From assembly GCA_047921155.1 (NCBI GenBank), contig JBLRWU010000001.1, positions 9,758 to 73,757 of the forward strand: a stretch of DNA of 64,000 nucleotides. The letters are read 5' to 3'. The notes below the pieces were generated by a model. The model worked only from the letters and a program-made list of their open reading frames with translations, had not been told where the DNA came from and searched no databases. The stretch is from Desulfurivibrio sp047921155. GTDB lineage: Bacteria > Desulfobacterota > Desulfobulbia > Desulfobulbales > Desulfurivibrionaceae. Shown piece by piece: positions 33,330-40,767 of the stretch. A program made the position numbers and the translations under genes. Position 1 is the stretch's first letter; each line of letters starts with the position of its first letter.

Positions 33330-33997
33330 CGCACCCGTCCGTCAGTCACCTCCACCACCCGGTCGATGGCTTGATCCTCAACCACCAGCGGGTCGTGGGA
33401 AGTGATGATGATGGTTTTGCCCTCGGCTTTCAACCCGGCCATGATTCCCATAAACTCGTGGCTGAGTTTGGTGTCGAGATGGGCGGTGGGTTCGTCGGCC
33501 AGAATAATCGGCTGATTGTTGATCAGGGCCCGGGCAATGGCCACCCTTTGCAACTCGCCGCCGGAGATCTGGCCGGCCGGGAAGTTCTCCCGGTGGGCGA
33601 TTCCCAGTCGCTTAAGCAGAACCCGGGCCCGTTGCCGCTGCTCAGCGGGCGACACCCCCAGGGGCAACAGCGGCAGGGTGATATTTTCCCGCACGCTTAA
33701 GGCCGGCAGCAGATTGAAACGTTGAAAGATAAAACCGATGGTTTGGCGCCGATGGATGGTGAGAAAACGGTCGGGCAAGCGGGCCAGTTGCTTGCCGGCG
33801 ATGGCCGCCCGACCGCTGGTGGGAGCCATCACGCAACCGATAATGGCCAGCAGGGTACTCTTGCCCGAACCGCTGGGCCCCTTGAGGCAAACCACCTCTC
33901 CGGCGGCCACCTGGAGATCGACCCCGGCCAGAGCCCGGACCTGATTGGCCCGGCCCCGGTTATAGATCTTTTCCACCTTTTCCAGTTCAATCAGCAT
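33320..33997 (-). CDS. ABC transporter ATP-binding protein (LolD/MacB type)
   Basis: A 225-residue ABC ATPase with Walker A GPSGSGKSTLL, Q-loop FIFQRFNLLPALSVRENI, signature ISGGELQRVAIARAL, Walker B IILADEPTAHLD and switch histidine ITSHDP. The FQRFNLLP and DEPTAHLD segments place it in the LolD/MacB/FtsE group, which pairs with FtsX-like permeases as mechanotransmitters rather than classical importers. It lies 5 bases after the permease gene and overlaps the CPFC protein gene. Confidence 0.92.
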   Translation of the reverse strand: MLIELEKVEKIYNRGRANQVRALAGVDLQVAAGEVVCLKGPSGSGKSTLLAIIGCVMAPTSGRAAIAGKQLARLPDRFLTIHRRQTIGFIFQRFNLLPALSVRENITLPLLPLGVSPAEQRQRARVLLKRLGIAHRENFPAGQISGGELQRVAIARALINNQPIILADEPTAHLDTKLSHEFMGIMAGLKAEGKTIIITSHDPLVVEDQAIDRVVEVTDGRVRCC

Positions 33998-34002
33998 ATT
34001 GG

Positions 34003-35202
34003 CTATCCGTTAAGGGCATCTTCGGCCGGCACCGAGGCGCTGCGCCAGGTGGGAATCACGGTGGCAGCCAGATAGGGCGGCACGGTCAGGGCAAAGAGCA
34101 GCAGCAGATCCTGCAGTACGATTTTGGGGGCCAGGGCAAAGGCGGGATAGATCGCCGACCAGCCCACCAGCACCGGCCGAAAGAGGGCGGCATCGAAATA
34201 GAGGACATGGACCCAGGCCAGGGACAGCCCCAGCAGGAAAGCGCCCCCGGCCACCACCAAAGCCTCCTGGCCCCGCATGATCAGCAGATCCGGGGTCTCC
34301 CAGCCGACAATCTTGAGTACCGCCACCTCCCGGCGCTCCTCCGGTGATAAGCCGGAGGCCTTATCCCAGGCCAGGATGGCAAAGGCGGCCAGGGCGGCCA
34401 GCAGGCAAACGGCGGCCATGCCGCTGCGCCAACCGAAAACCGCCTGGTAGGTGCGGGAGATCTGTTCCCGGGTCAGTACCCGGGTATCGGGCAACACCTC
34501 GGCAATCCGTCGGGCCAGATTATCGACTTCGGCCGGATTGTGGACATAGACGCACAGGTCGGTGACCAGTCCCGCAGGAATCTGGAATAGATCGCGGGCC
34601 TGGGCCAGCTCGACGGCGATCAGATCGGCGGTGAGCAGGTCGGTTTCGCCCTTGAAGATTCCCGAGACGGTAAAGCTTTTCAGGGTAAGGTCGGGCCGGA
34701 AGAGGGAGAAAAACCCGCCGGGGGCCAGATCGAGGGATGAGGCGATCAAACCGCCGACGGCGGCCGGGGCCGGCCCGTCGGCTCCGGCCGCCGGAAACTC
34801 CCCCGTCGCCAGGGTCTGACCCAGGTGTTGGCCCAGGGGCATCCGGCCGGGGTCGACGCCGATCACCGTGAAATTGGCCAGCCGCACCTCATCGAAATAG
34901 TAACCCCAGATCCGGGGCACCACCTGCCTGATCCCGAAAAAACCGCGCAACTGTTCCTGGTAGGCCAGGGGAATTGATTCCTGGCGGCCGGCGCTCATCT
35001 TCTGGATCACGATATCGGGGGTGGGGGCCAGAATCGCCCCGGCCCTCTCGGTGAGGGCGTTGGTCACCAGATGAAAGGAGGCCAGCAGAAAGATCACCCC
35101 GGTGAAAATCAGCAGCACCCCGAGATTTTTCCAGCGCCGCCGCCACAACGAGGAGAGGGCGAAGTCCAGCAGGTTGAGTTGTTTGGCCAAAGCCCCTTCC
35201 AT
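34003..35202 (-). CDS. FtsX/MacB-like ABC permease
   Basis: A 399-residue permease with the MacB/FtsX plan. A membrane helix near residues 25-47 is followed by a large extracytoplasmic domain (about 50-260, including PDIVIQKMSAGRQESIPL and the GVDPGRMPLG segment), then three helices at about 265-395. It pairs with the ATPase 5 bases downstream. NosFY-type transporters sit with NosL in nos clusters, but this permease is of the FtsX and not the NosY type. Two bases separate it from the small protein upstream. Confidence 0.88.
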   Translation of the reverse strand: MEGALAKQLNLLDFALSSLWRRRWKNLGVLLIFTGVIFLLASFHLVTNALTERAGAILAPTPDIVIQKMSAGRQESIPLAYQEQLRGFFGIRQVVPRIWGYYFDEVRLANFTVIGVDPGRMPLGQHLGQTLATGEFPAAGADGPAPAAVGGLIASSLDLAPGGFFSLFRPDLTLKSFTVSGIFKGETDLLTADLIAVELAQARDLFQIPAGLVTDLCVYVHNPAEVDNLARRIAEVLPDTRVLTREQISRTYQAVFGWRSGMAAVCLLAALAAFAILAWDKASGLSPEERREVAVLKIVGWETPDLLIMRGQEALVVAGGAFLLGLSLAWVHVLYFDAALFRPVLVGWSAIYPAFALAPKIVLQDLLLLFALTVPPYLAATVIPTWRSASVPAEDALNG

Positions 35203-35204
35203 GG

Positions 35205-35543
35205 CTACCCCTCCGTCGCCGGCCGCCGCCGGTGAAGCGCTCCCGTGGGCTGGGGCTCCCGCAACAGCGGCGGCGGAGCCCAGAAGGAGCCGGTGGGAAA
35301 ATGCTCGATGGCGCCGGGATGGCTCATAAACGGGGTCAGGGGATCACTGACCGCCGGATGCCTGGTGTAGCGAGCCTCGGTGGCCACCACCAGATCGGTC
35401 AGACCCAGACCGGAAACCGCAATATGGAGGAGGGGCAACGCCGCCTGCTGCCGGGCCCGCAACTCCCGGCCATGGACCAGGATCATGGCGTTAAGGGCGA
35501 TAAAGAGCAACAGTAATCCCAAGGCCAACGTGGAGGGACGCAT
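35205..35543 (-). CDS. Small membrane-anchored protein of NosL/TlpA operon, unknown
   Basis: A 112-residue protein with one N-terminal helix (TLALGLLLLFIALNAMILV) and a predicted extracytoplasmic domain. The domain contains ATEARYTRHPAVSDPLTPF followed by SHPGAIEHFPTGSFWAPP, a Pro/His/aromatic-rich stretch that looks like a conserved motif. I do not recognise the family. Start 35543 (MRPSTLALG) is chosen so that the helix is N-terminal; an upstream start at 35570 would overlap nosL. Adjacent genes suggest a role in the same envelope complex. Confidence 0.7.
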   Translation of the reverse strand: MRPSTLALGLLLLFIALNAMILVHGRELRARQQAALPLLHIAVSGLGLTDLVVATEARYTRHPAVSDPLTPFMSHPGAIEHFPTGSFWAPPPLLREPQPTGALHRRRPATEG

Positions 35544-35566
35544 CTGCGAGATCCTGCCTGGCCCGG

Positions 35567-36085
35567 TCAATGACCACGCCCCATGGTATGGCCACCCCGC
35601 ATCTCCTGCACCAGCTCGGGGGTGATCTCCTCGAAACGCAAAATCTCCCGGCCCTGATGATCCCGGGAAAAGGTCTGCGCCTTCTCCTCGGAGTCAAGCG
35701 GGATAAACTCGTGCCCCATGGGACCGTGGATCCCGCTGCCGACCACATAATAGGCGCTCCGGCCGTCGATCCACTGCAGGGTGTAGTAGTCCTTGGCCCA
35801 GATCGCCGTCACCTCCACCCCTTTGCCAGCTCCGAAACTTTCGGGGTTGAAATGGTAGGCCAGCAGATCCTTCATCCCGTCGAAAAACTGCACCTTGCCG
35901 GTGGCCAGGTGCAGTTGGGTAATCCAGTGGGGGTAGCGGGCCACGAACATCCCGCAGACCGGGCACTTCTCCCGGACTCCCACCTGCTCCACCGGGGGTG
36001 GCGTCTTGGAGCCCGCGGCGCCGAACGCCGGCAACCAAAGTGACAGGATCAGAGCCCAAAACAGAACCTTCAGCGCACCCTTCAT
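35567..36085 (-). CDS. nosL: NosL-family copper-binding protein
   Basis: A 172-residue NosL family protein. NosL proteins bind Cu(I) and help metallate nitrous-oxide reductase or act as general copper chaperones. The diagnostic EKCPVCGMFVARYP motif is at 40-53 (Cys41, Cys44, Met46), followed by the family segments VQFFDGMKDLLAYHF, WAKDYYTLQWIDGRSAYYVVGS and GPMGHEFIPL. It has a normal signal peptide rather than the lipobox usual in NosL. The C-terminus GGHTMGRGH adds metal-binding residues. It overlaps the TlpA gene by 4 bases. No nosZ, nosD or nosFY is in the window. Confidence 0.9.
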   Translation of the reverse strand: MKGALKVLFWALILSLWLPAFGAAGSKTPPPVEQVGVREKCPVCGMFVARYPHWITQLHLATGKVQFFDGMKDLLAYHFNPESFGAGKGVEVTAIWAKDYYTLQWIDGRSAYYVVGSGIHGPMGHEFIPLDSEEKAQTFSRDHQGREILRFEEITPELVQEMRGGHTMGRGH

Positions 36086-36624
36086 TGCAAATACCCTCCG
36101 ATCAATCTTTGCAACTCCTCCTCCCCCACCCCGCCCAGCACTGCGGCGGTCAGCCGGTGTTGCGGATCAATAAAAACCGCCATGGGGTCGAGTTTGACCC
36201 GGTACTGTTCGGCGATCCGGCCGCCATGGTCGATAATCACCGGAAATTCGATCTCCAGTTCCGCAATAAAACGTTGAACCAGCTCCTGGTTCTCATTGCG
36301 GCTGATGTAGATGATCTGCAGGCCCTGCTCCTGATACTGGCGAAAATAGCGGTTGAAAACCGGAGTATCGGCCCGGCAGTACTTGCAGTCCACCGACCAG
36401 AAACGCAAAACCACCGGCTGGCCGTCGTAATCGGAGAGATTGAAACGGTTGCCGTACTGGTCAACCGCGGCGAAATCGGGGGCCTGATCGCCCAACTGCA
36501 ACTGCCTTTGTTCTCCACAGGCGGCGAGCAACAGCAGCAACAACAGCACCGTGGCCCAGGATAATCCCCGAACGCCCGGCATTACCGTCCGCCCCTGCGG
36601 GCGCCAACTTCTCATTACCACCAT
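36082..36624 (-). CDS. TlpA/ResA-like thioredoxin lipoprotein
   Basis: A 180-residue thioredoxin-fold protein of the AhpC/TSA-TlpA-ResA group. The active-site CxxC is in FWSVDCKYCRADTP. The N-terminal hydrophobic stretch ends in the lipobox LLAACG, so the domain is predicted to be lipid-anchored outside the cytoplasm. Such proteins reduce cysteines of copper or haem sites during maturation. ATG 36624 is chosen because GGAGGGG sits just upstream; 36582 is an alternative. It is the first gene of the six-gene operon. Confidence 0.88.
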   Translation of the reverse strand: MVVMRSWRPQGRTVMPGVRGLSWATVLLLLLLLAACGEQRQLQLGDQAPDFAAVDQYGNRFNLSDYDGQPVVLRFWSVDCKYCRADTPVFNRYFRQYQEQGLQIIYISRNENQELVQRFIAELEIEFPVIIDHGGRIAEQYRVKLDPMAVFIDPQHRLTAAVLGGVGEEELQRLIGGYLQ

Positions 36625-36760
36625 ATCCCCTCCACAAATTTTCCCCAAAGGCACGGCCGTCAAAGAGAACTTCTGTCGTCAAGGCCACAGAGTGGCAGAA
36701 TAGCCGAAAATGGACCCGGATACAACCTCGTTTGCCCCCACTTGACCGCCGCTAGCAACT

Positions 36761-36905
36761 TCATTGAGAGCTGGCAAGCAGGCTGCCGATGGTTTTCCGC
36801 AGCTCCTCCAGTTCCAGGGGCTTACACAGAACCGCGTGGGCGCCGGAATGTTCCAGCACCTCCTCCATCCGCGGCCGATCGATGGCGGTGATGGGGACAA
36901 ACAAA
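36761..36905 (-). pseudogene. Response-regulator receiver remnant next to tRNA-Glu
   Basis: About 45 codons read as the C-terminal part of a receiver domain: FVPITAIDRPRMEEVLEHSG, then AHAVLCKPLELEELRKTIGSLL to a TGA at 36761-36763. The conserved T-A and K-P positions (beta4 and beta5) are present, but everything before beta4 is missing, including the phospho-acceptor. No start codon lies upstream: the frame runs into the tRNA-Glu terminator and a TAA. This is a truncated gene, apparently cut where the tRNA 3' region now begins. Confidence 0.75.
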
Positions 36906-36937
36906 AAGAGGGATTAAGAGCAGGCTCTTAATCCCTC
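36903..36937 (-). terminator. Intrinsic terminator of tRNA-Glu
   Basis: GAGGGATTAAGAG (36908-36920) pairs perfectly with 36925-36937 around a 4-base loop. On the minus strand it is followed by TTTTT (36903-36907), 12 bases after the tRNA CCA end. Confidence 0.88.
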
Positions 36938-36949
36938 ATATCTGTTTTT

Positions 36950-37025
36950 TGGTGACCCCTACGGGACTCGAACCCGTGTTACCGGCGTGAGAGGCCAGCG
37001 TCCTAGACCGCTAGACGAAGGGGCC
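36950..37025 (-). tRNA. tRNA-Glu (CTC)
   Basis: A 76-base tRNA on the minus strand with encoded CCA. The acceptor GGCCCCT pairs with AGGGGTC (one G-T). The anticodon stem CTGGC/GCCGG encloses the loop CTCTCAC, giving anticodon CTC (Glu, GAG codons). The T loop GTTCGAGTC is canonical. It is followed by a strong terminator and then the receiver-domain remnant. Confidence 0.95.
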
Positions 37026-37043
37026 ATGCAAAAGTGTGGGCTC

Positions 37044-37072
37044 TATCTACCTTATGTGCGGCCCGAGGTCAA
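37044..37072 (-). promoter_or_regulatory. Candidate promoter for tRNA-Glu
   Basis: On the minus strand TTGACC (37067-37072), a 17-base spacer and TAGATA (37044-37049) end about 18 bases before the mature tRNA. The -35 box overlaps the stop of the FMN reductase gene. Confidence 0.5.
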
Positions 37073-37662
37073 GCTGATAATCTTGCCAGCAGTTTCCGCC
37101 CCTGTTCACCGGCCTCCCGCAGAGCCTCGGGGCGACCGGCGGCATCAAGGCACTGCTCCAGGCCGCGAACCAGAACCTCGCCGCCATAGGCAAAGCCCAT
37201 GGCATCGAAAGCGTACTTGGCAGTGAGGATCGCGCCATCGAAAACCTTGACCCCCTTGGTGGCGGCCACCGCCAGCAGCAATCCACGTCGCGATGAATCA
37301 TCCGCCCGTTGTCCCTGCCGCCCCGGCAGACGCCAGCGGCTCCACAGGGCCTGGTTGCGGTCCACCAGGGCCTTGGCCTGGGCGGTGATCCCGTAGAAGT
37401 AGATGGGCGAGGCCAGCACCACTCGATCGGCGGCGGTGATCTTTTCGTACAACTGGGTCATGTCATCAATCAGGACGCACTCTCCGGTCTCGTCGCAACC
37501 GCCACAGGCAATGCAGGGTTGAATAACCAGATCGCAGATCCGGACAATTTCGATCTCGCCGCCGGCAGCCGTTACTCCTTCGGCCAAAGCCGAAAGCATG
37601 GTGGCGGTGTTACCTCCGGCCCGGGGGCTGCCGTTAAAGGCCAGCACCTTGATTTTTGCCAT
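37069..37662 (-). CDS. NADPH-dependent FMN reductase / iron-sulfur flavoprotein-like
   Basis: A 197-residue flavodoxin-fold protein. The FMN phosphate loop is FNGSPRAGGNTATML. The segment CIACGGCDETGEC carries the compact cysteine cluster of iron-sulfur flavoproteins, and ASPIYFYGITAQAKALVDR is the second flavin-binding loop. It probably transfers electrons from NAD(P)H or ferredoxin to small acceptors; the natural substrate is unknown. It overlaps the end of malQ by 29 bases on the same strand, with GGAGG before ATG 37662. Confidence 0.88.
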   Translation of the reverse strand: MAKIKVLAFNGSPRAGGNTATMLSALAEGVTAAGGEIEIVRICDLVIQPCIACGGCDETGECVLIDDMTQLYEKITAADRVVLASPIYFYGITAQAKALVDRNQALWSRWRLPGRQGQRADDSSRRGLLLAVAATKGVKVFDGAILTAKYAFDAMGFAYGGEVLVRGLEQCLDAAGRPEALREAGEQGRKLLARLSA

Positions 37663-39214
37663 CTATTTCCTCCTTGTTTGTTGGTTCCGCCCGTCGGGGC
37701 AAACGGTTATAAAATTCGGTTTCATCGCGTAAGCGGGTCATCACCTCCAGAATGAGAAAGCGGGGAGCCACCCGCCAGCGCCAGTTGCCCCTGGCGGTGC
37801 CGGGGATATTCATCCGGCAGTCGCTGCCGAACCCCAGAATATCCTGGAGGGGGATAATCACCAGATCCGCCACCGAGGCCAGCGCGACCCGGATGAAATC
37901 CCAGTGGATCGGACTGCCCTCTTGGCTGCGAGCGTAACGCAACAGGCGTTCCTTGGCCGCCGGGGTGCTGCGGTCGCTGAAATACCAGCCCACCGCCGTA
38001 TCGTTGTCGTGGGTGCCGGTGTAAACTACACAGTTGCGGTCCGCATAGTTGTGGGGCAGGTAGCTGTTCTCCTCATCGGAGTCGAAGGCAAACTGCAAGA
38101 CCTTCATGCCGGGGAAACCCAGGGTGTCACGCAACTCTCCCACCGCCGGCGTGATAATTCCCAGATCTTCGGCGATGATCGGCAACCCTCCCAGGGCCTT
38201 TTCCATGCCCCGAAAGAAATCCAGCCCCGGCCCCTTGACCCATTCCCCTCGCACGGCATCGGGTTCGGTGGCCGGAACCCGCCAGTAGGACTCAAAACCG
38301 CGAAAATGATCAATCCGGACAATATCGGCCATCCTGAACTGCTGCCGAAACCGCTGCTGCCACCACCGCTCCAGCCCGACGCGGCTGGCCGGGTCGCCGT
38401 CCCAGCGAAACAGAGGATTGCCCCAGCGCTGGCCGGAGTCACTGAAGTAATCGGGCGGCACTCCGGCCACATGGGTGGGCTGCAGGGTTTCCTTATCCAG
38501 CAGGAAAAAATCCGGGGCGGCCCAGACCTCGGCGCTATCCGGGGCCACATAGATGGGGAGATCGCCGATCAACCACACCCCTTTCTCCTTGGCATAACGG
38601 CGCAACCGCTCCCATTGCCGGAAAAAGATGAACTGAACAAACCTGTGGTAATTGATCCGGTCGCTCAAACGCTCCCGGCCCTCGACCAGCGCCCCGGGAT
38701 GACGCCGGGCAATCTCCGGCGGCCAGGAGTACCAGGGCAGCCCGTGCTGCTCCTCGTGCAGGGCCATGAAAAGAACGTAATCATCCAGCCAACTTTCGCC
38801 GGCAACAAACCGTTCATACTCCCCACGCAGGGGATGGTTGGTTGCAAAAAGGGCGAAGGCGGCGGCCAGAATCTCCTCCTTCCAGGGCAACACCTCGTCG
38901 AAGTTGATCAGATATTCGGAAAATTGCGGGGCGTCGTGGAGCAGGTCATGGGAGAGCAAGCCATCGGCGGCCAGACTCTCCGGGCTGATCAACAACGGAT
39001 TGCCGGCAAAGGCGGAAAGGCCCATATATGGGGAGTTATCCAGTTCCCGGCTGGTGGGGCACAGGGGCAAAAACTGCCAGTACTGCTGTCCGGCCTCCGC
39101 CAGCAGATCGACAAAGACGTGAGCCGCCGGCCCCAGATCCCCGACCCCAAAACGGCTTGGCAGGGAAGTTACATGCAGCAAAATCCCGCTGCCCCGAGCA
39201 TAAAAAAATGTCAC
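37634..39214 (-). CDS. malQ: 4-alpha-glucanotransferase
   Basis: A 526-residue GH77 amylomaltase that transfers glucan chains between alpha-1,4-linked acceptors, used in glycogen or maltodextrin turnover. Characteristic segments are RGSGILLHVTSLPSRFGVGDLG, LPLCPTSRELDNSPYMGLSAFAGNPLLI, DLPIYVAPDSAEVWAAP, VRIDHFRGFESYW (nucleophile Asp), IAEDLGIITP (acid/base Glu) and YTGTHDNDTAVGW. The LLGSG-type end is replaced by LGFGSDCRMNIPGTARGNW. Full length. The following FMN reductase overlaps its 3' end. Confidence 0.96.
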   Translation of the reverse strand: MTFFYARGSGILLHVTSLPSRFGVGDLGPAAHVFVDLLAEAGQQYWQFLPLCPTSRELDNSPYMGLSAFAGNPLLISPESLAADGLLSHDLLHDAPQFSEYLINFDEVLPWKEEILAAAFALFATNHPLRGEYERFVAGESWLDDYVLFMALHEEQHGLPWYSWPPEIARRHPGALVEGRERLSDRINYHRFVQFIFFRQWERLRRYAKEKGVWLIGDLPIYVAPDSAEVWAAPDFFLLDKETLQPTHVAGVPPDYFSDSGQRWGNPLFRWDGDPASRVGLERWWQQRFRQQFRMADIVRIDHFRGFESYWRVPATEPDAVRGEWVKGPGLDFFRGMEKALGGLPIIAEDLGIITPAVGELRDTLGFPGMKVLQFAFDSDEENSYLPHNYADRNCVVYTGTHDNDTAVGWYFSDRSTPAAKERLLRYARSQEGSPIHWDFIRVALASVADLVIIPLQDILGFGSDCRMNIPGTARGNWRWRVAPRFLILEVMTRLRDETEFYNRLPRRAEPTNKEEIDGKNQGAGL

Positions 39215-39432
39215 GCTGTGGTTCTCCCCTGTGCTAGCATAGAGTTGTCAGCCACGCTGCAGCTTCGAACAACCATAACATCGACCGGTCCTGCCGGCCA
39301 AGCTGAATATTAATTATTCTATATTTTACTCTTGCTCTTTCCGCAGAGAAGCATTAGTGTACCGCGTTTGACGTACTTGAATCAGAAGGGGAGGCATACC
39401 CCCAAACCATCCAGTATCGGGAGATCAACATC

Positions 39433-40764
39433 GTGTCCGTTAACATCAAATCCAGGTTGCTCGAGGCCGGCAAGGACGACGGTTGCATCACCCTCTCCTT
39501 CTTAAATGACCTGATCCCGGATGACAAGGATTCCGATGCCATCGACGGAATTTTCGACTTCCTCCAGGAAAACAACATCGAAGTGATCACCCACGACAAG
39601 GATGGAGACAAAAAAGATCTCTCCGGCAAGCATCTGGATGATAAGGACGATTCCGGCGACATGGAGGAGGAGGGTCCCCTGGCCGCCAAGCTCGCCGGTC
39701 GCGATGACCTGGCCGAGCCCGAGGAGACCACCACCACCTATCTCCGCGAGATGGGCCAGTTCGACCTGCTGACCCCCGAGGAGGAGGAAAAATATTCCAA
39801 GACCATTCGCGAAGGCTTCAACGCCATCGTCAACGCCATTCGCAAGGACCGCTCCGGCCTGCCGGAGATGAAGCTGTTGGCCGAGCGCCTCGATCTCTGG
39901 GAAAAACGCGACCCGACCCTGAAACCCAAGAAACAGCACCTGAACCATATGGTGCGCTCCATGACCAAGGTCTGCGAGCAGTATCCGGAGAGAAAGCGCC
40001 TGCGCCAGAACTACTGCCGGGTGGAACTCTATGCCCGTTCCATCGAGGTGGCCAAGGATGCGATGATCAAGGCCAACCTGCGGCTGGTGGTCAGTATCGC
40101 CAAACGTTACATGCACCAGGGCCTGACCCTGGCCGACCTGATCCAGGAGGGCAACCTGGGCCTGATGCGGGCGGTTTTCCGCTTCGACTACACCAAGGGC
40201 AACAAGTTCAGCACCTACGCCAGCTGGTGGATCCGCCAGGCGATCACCCGGGCCATCCTCGACAAGACCCGGACCATCCGCCTGCCGGTCCACTTTCTCG
40301 AGCTGCGCAGCCAGTTCTTCAAGGCCTTCTACTCCCTGCTCAAGGAGCTGGGCCGGGAGCCCACCCCGGTGGAGATCTCCGAGAAAACCGGCCTGCCCAT
40401 GGAGAAGATCCTCGCCATTTTCGAAGCCTCCCGCGAACCGATCTCCCTGGAGACCCCGGTGGGCGACGACGACTCCACCCTGGGGGATTTCCTGGAGAAC
40501 CAGGAGTCGATCTCCCCCTACGAGGCGGTCAAAGGCAACCAGTTGGCCGAGCGGGTCACCAGTATTCTCTCCACCCTGAGTGAGCGGGAGGAGAAGATTA
40601 TCCGCCTGCGTTTCGGGATCGGTGAAGACGCCGAATACACCCTGGAGGAGATCGGCAAACGCTTCAATGTCTCCCGGGAGCGCATCCGCCAGATCGAAAA
40701 GAAGGCTTTAAACCGCCTGCGCCACTCCAGCCGTCGGGAAAAACTGAAAAATTTCCTCGATTAA
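39433..40764 (+). CDS. RpoD-like sigma-70 factor
   Basis: A 443-residue sigma factor. The N-terminal 45 residues (CITLSFLNDLIPDDKDSDAIDGIFDFLQENNIEV) resemble region 1.1 of primary sigma factors. Region 2 is LRLVVSIAKRYMHQGLTLADLIQEGNLGLMRAVFRFDYTKGNKFSTYASWWIRQAI, and region 4 ends with FNVSRERIRQIEKKALNRLRH and SSRREKLKNFLD, as in RpoD. It is short compared with delta-type RpoD, and no dnaG is adjacent, so it could be the primary factor or a group 2 paralogue. It starts at GTG 39433 after GGGAG. comEC follows after 3 bases. Confidence 0.9.
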   Translation: MSVNIKSRLLEAGKDDGCITLSFLNDLIPDDKDSDAIDGIFDFLQENNIEVITHDKDGDKKDLSGKHLDDKDDSGDMEEEGPLAAKLAGRDDLAEPEETTTTYLREMGQFDLLTPEEEEKYSKTIREGFNAIVNAIRKDRSGLPEMKLLAERLDLWEKRDPTLKPKKQHLNHMVRSMTKVCEQYPERKRLRQNYCRVELYARSIEVAKDAMIKANLRLVVSIAKRYMHQGLTLADLIQEGNLGLMRAVFRFDYTKGNKFSTYASWWIRQAITRAILDKTRTIRLPVHFLELRSQFFKAFYSLLKELGREPTPVEISEKTGLPMEKILAIFEASREPISLETPVGDDDSTLGDFLENQESISPYEAVKGNQLAERVTSILSTLSEREEKIIRLRFGIGEDAEYTLEEIGKRFNVSRERIRQIEKKALNRLRHSSRREKLKNFLD

Positions 40765-40767
40765 ACC

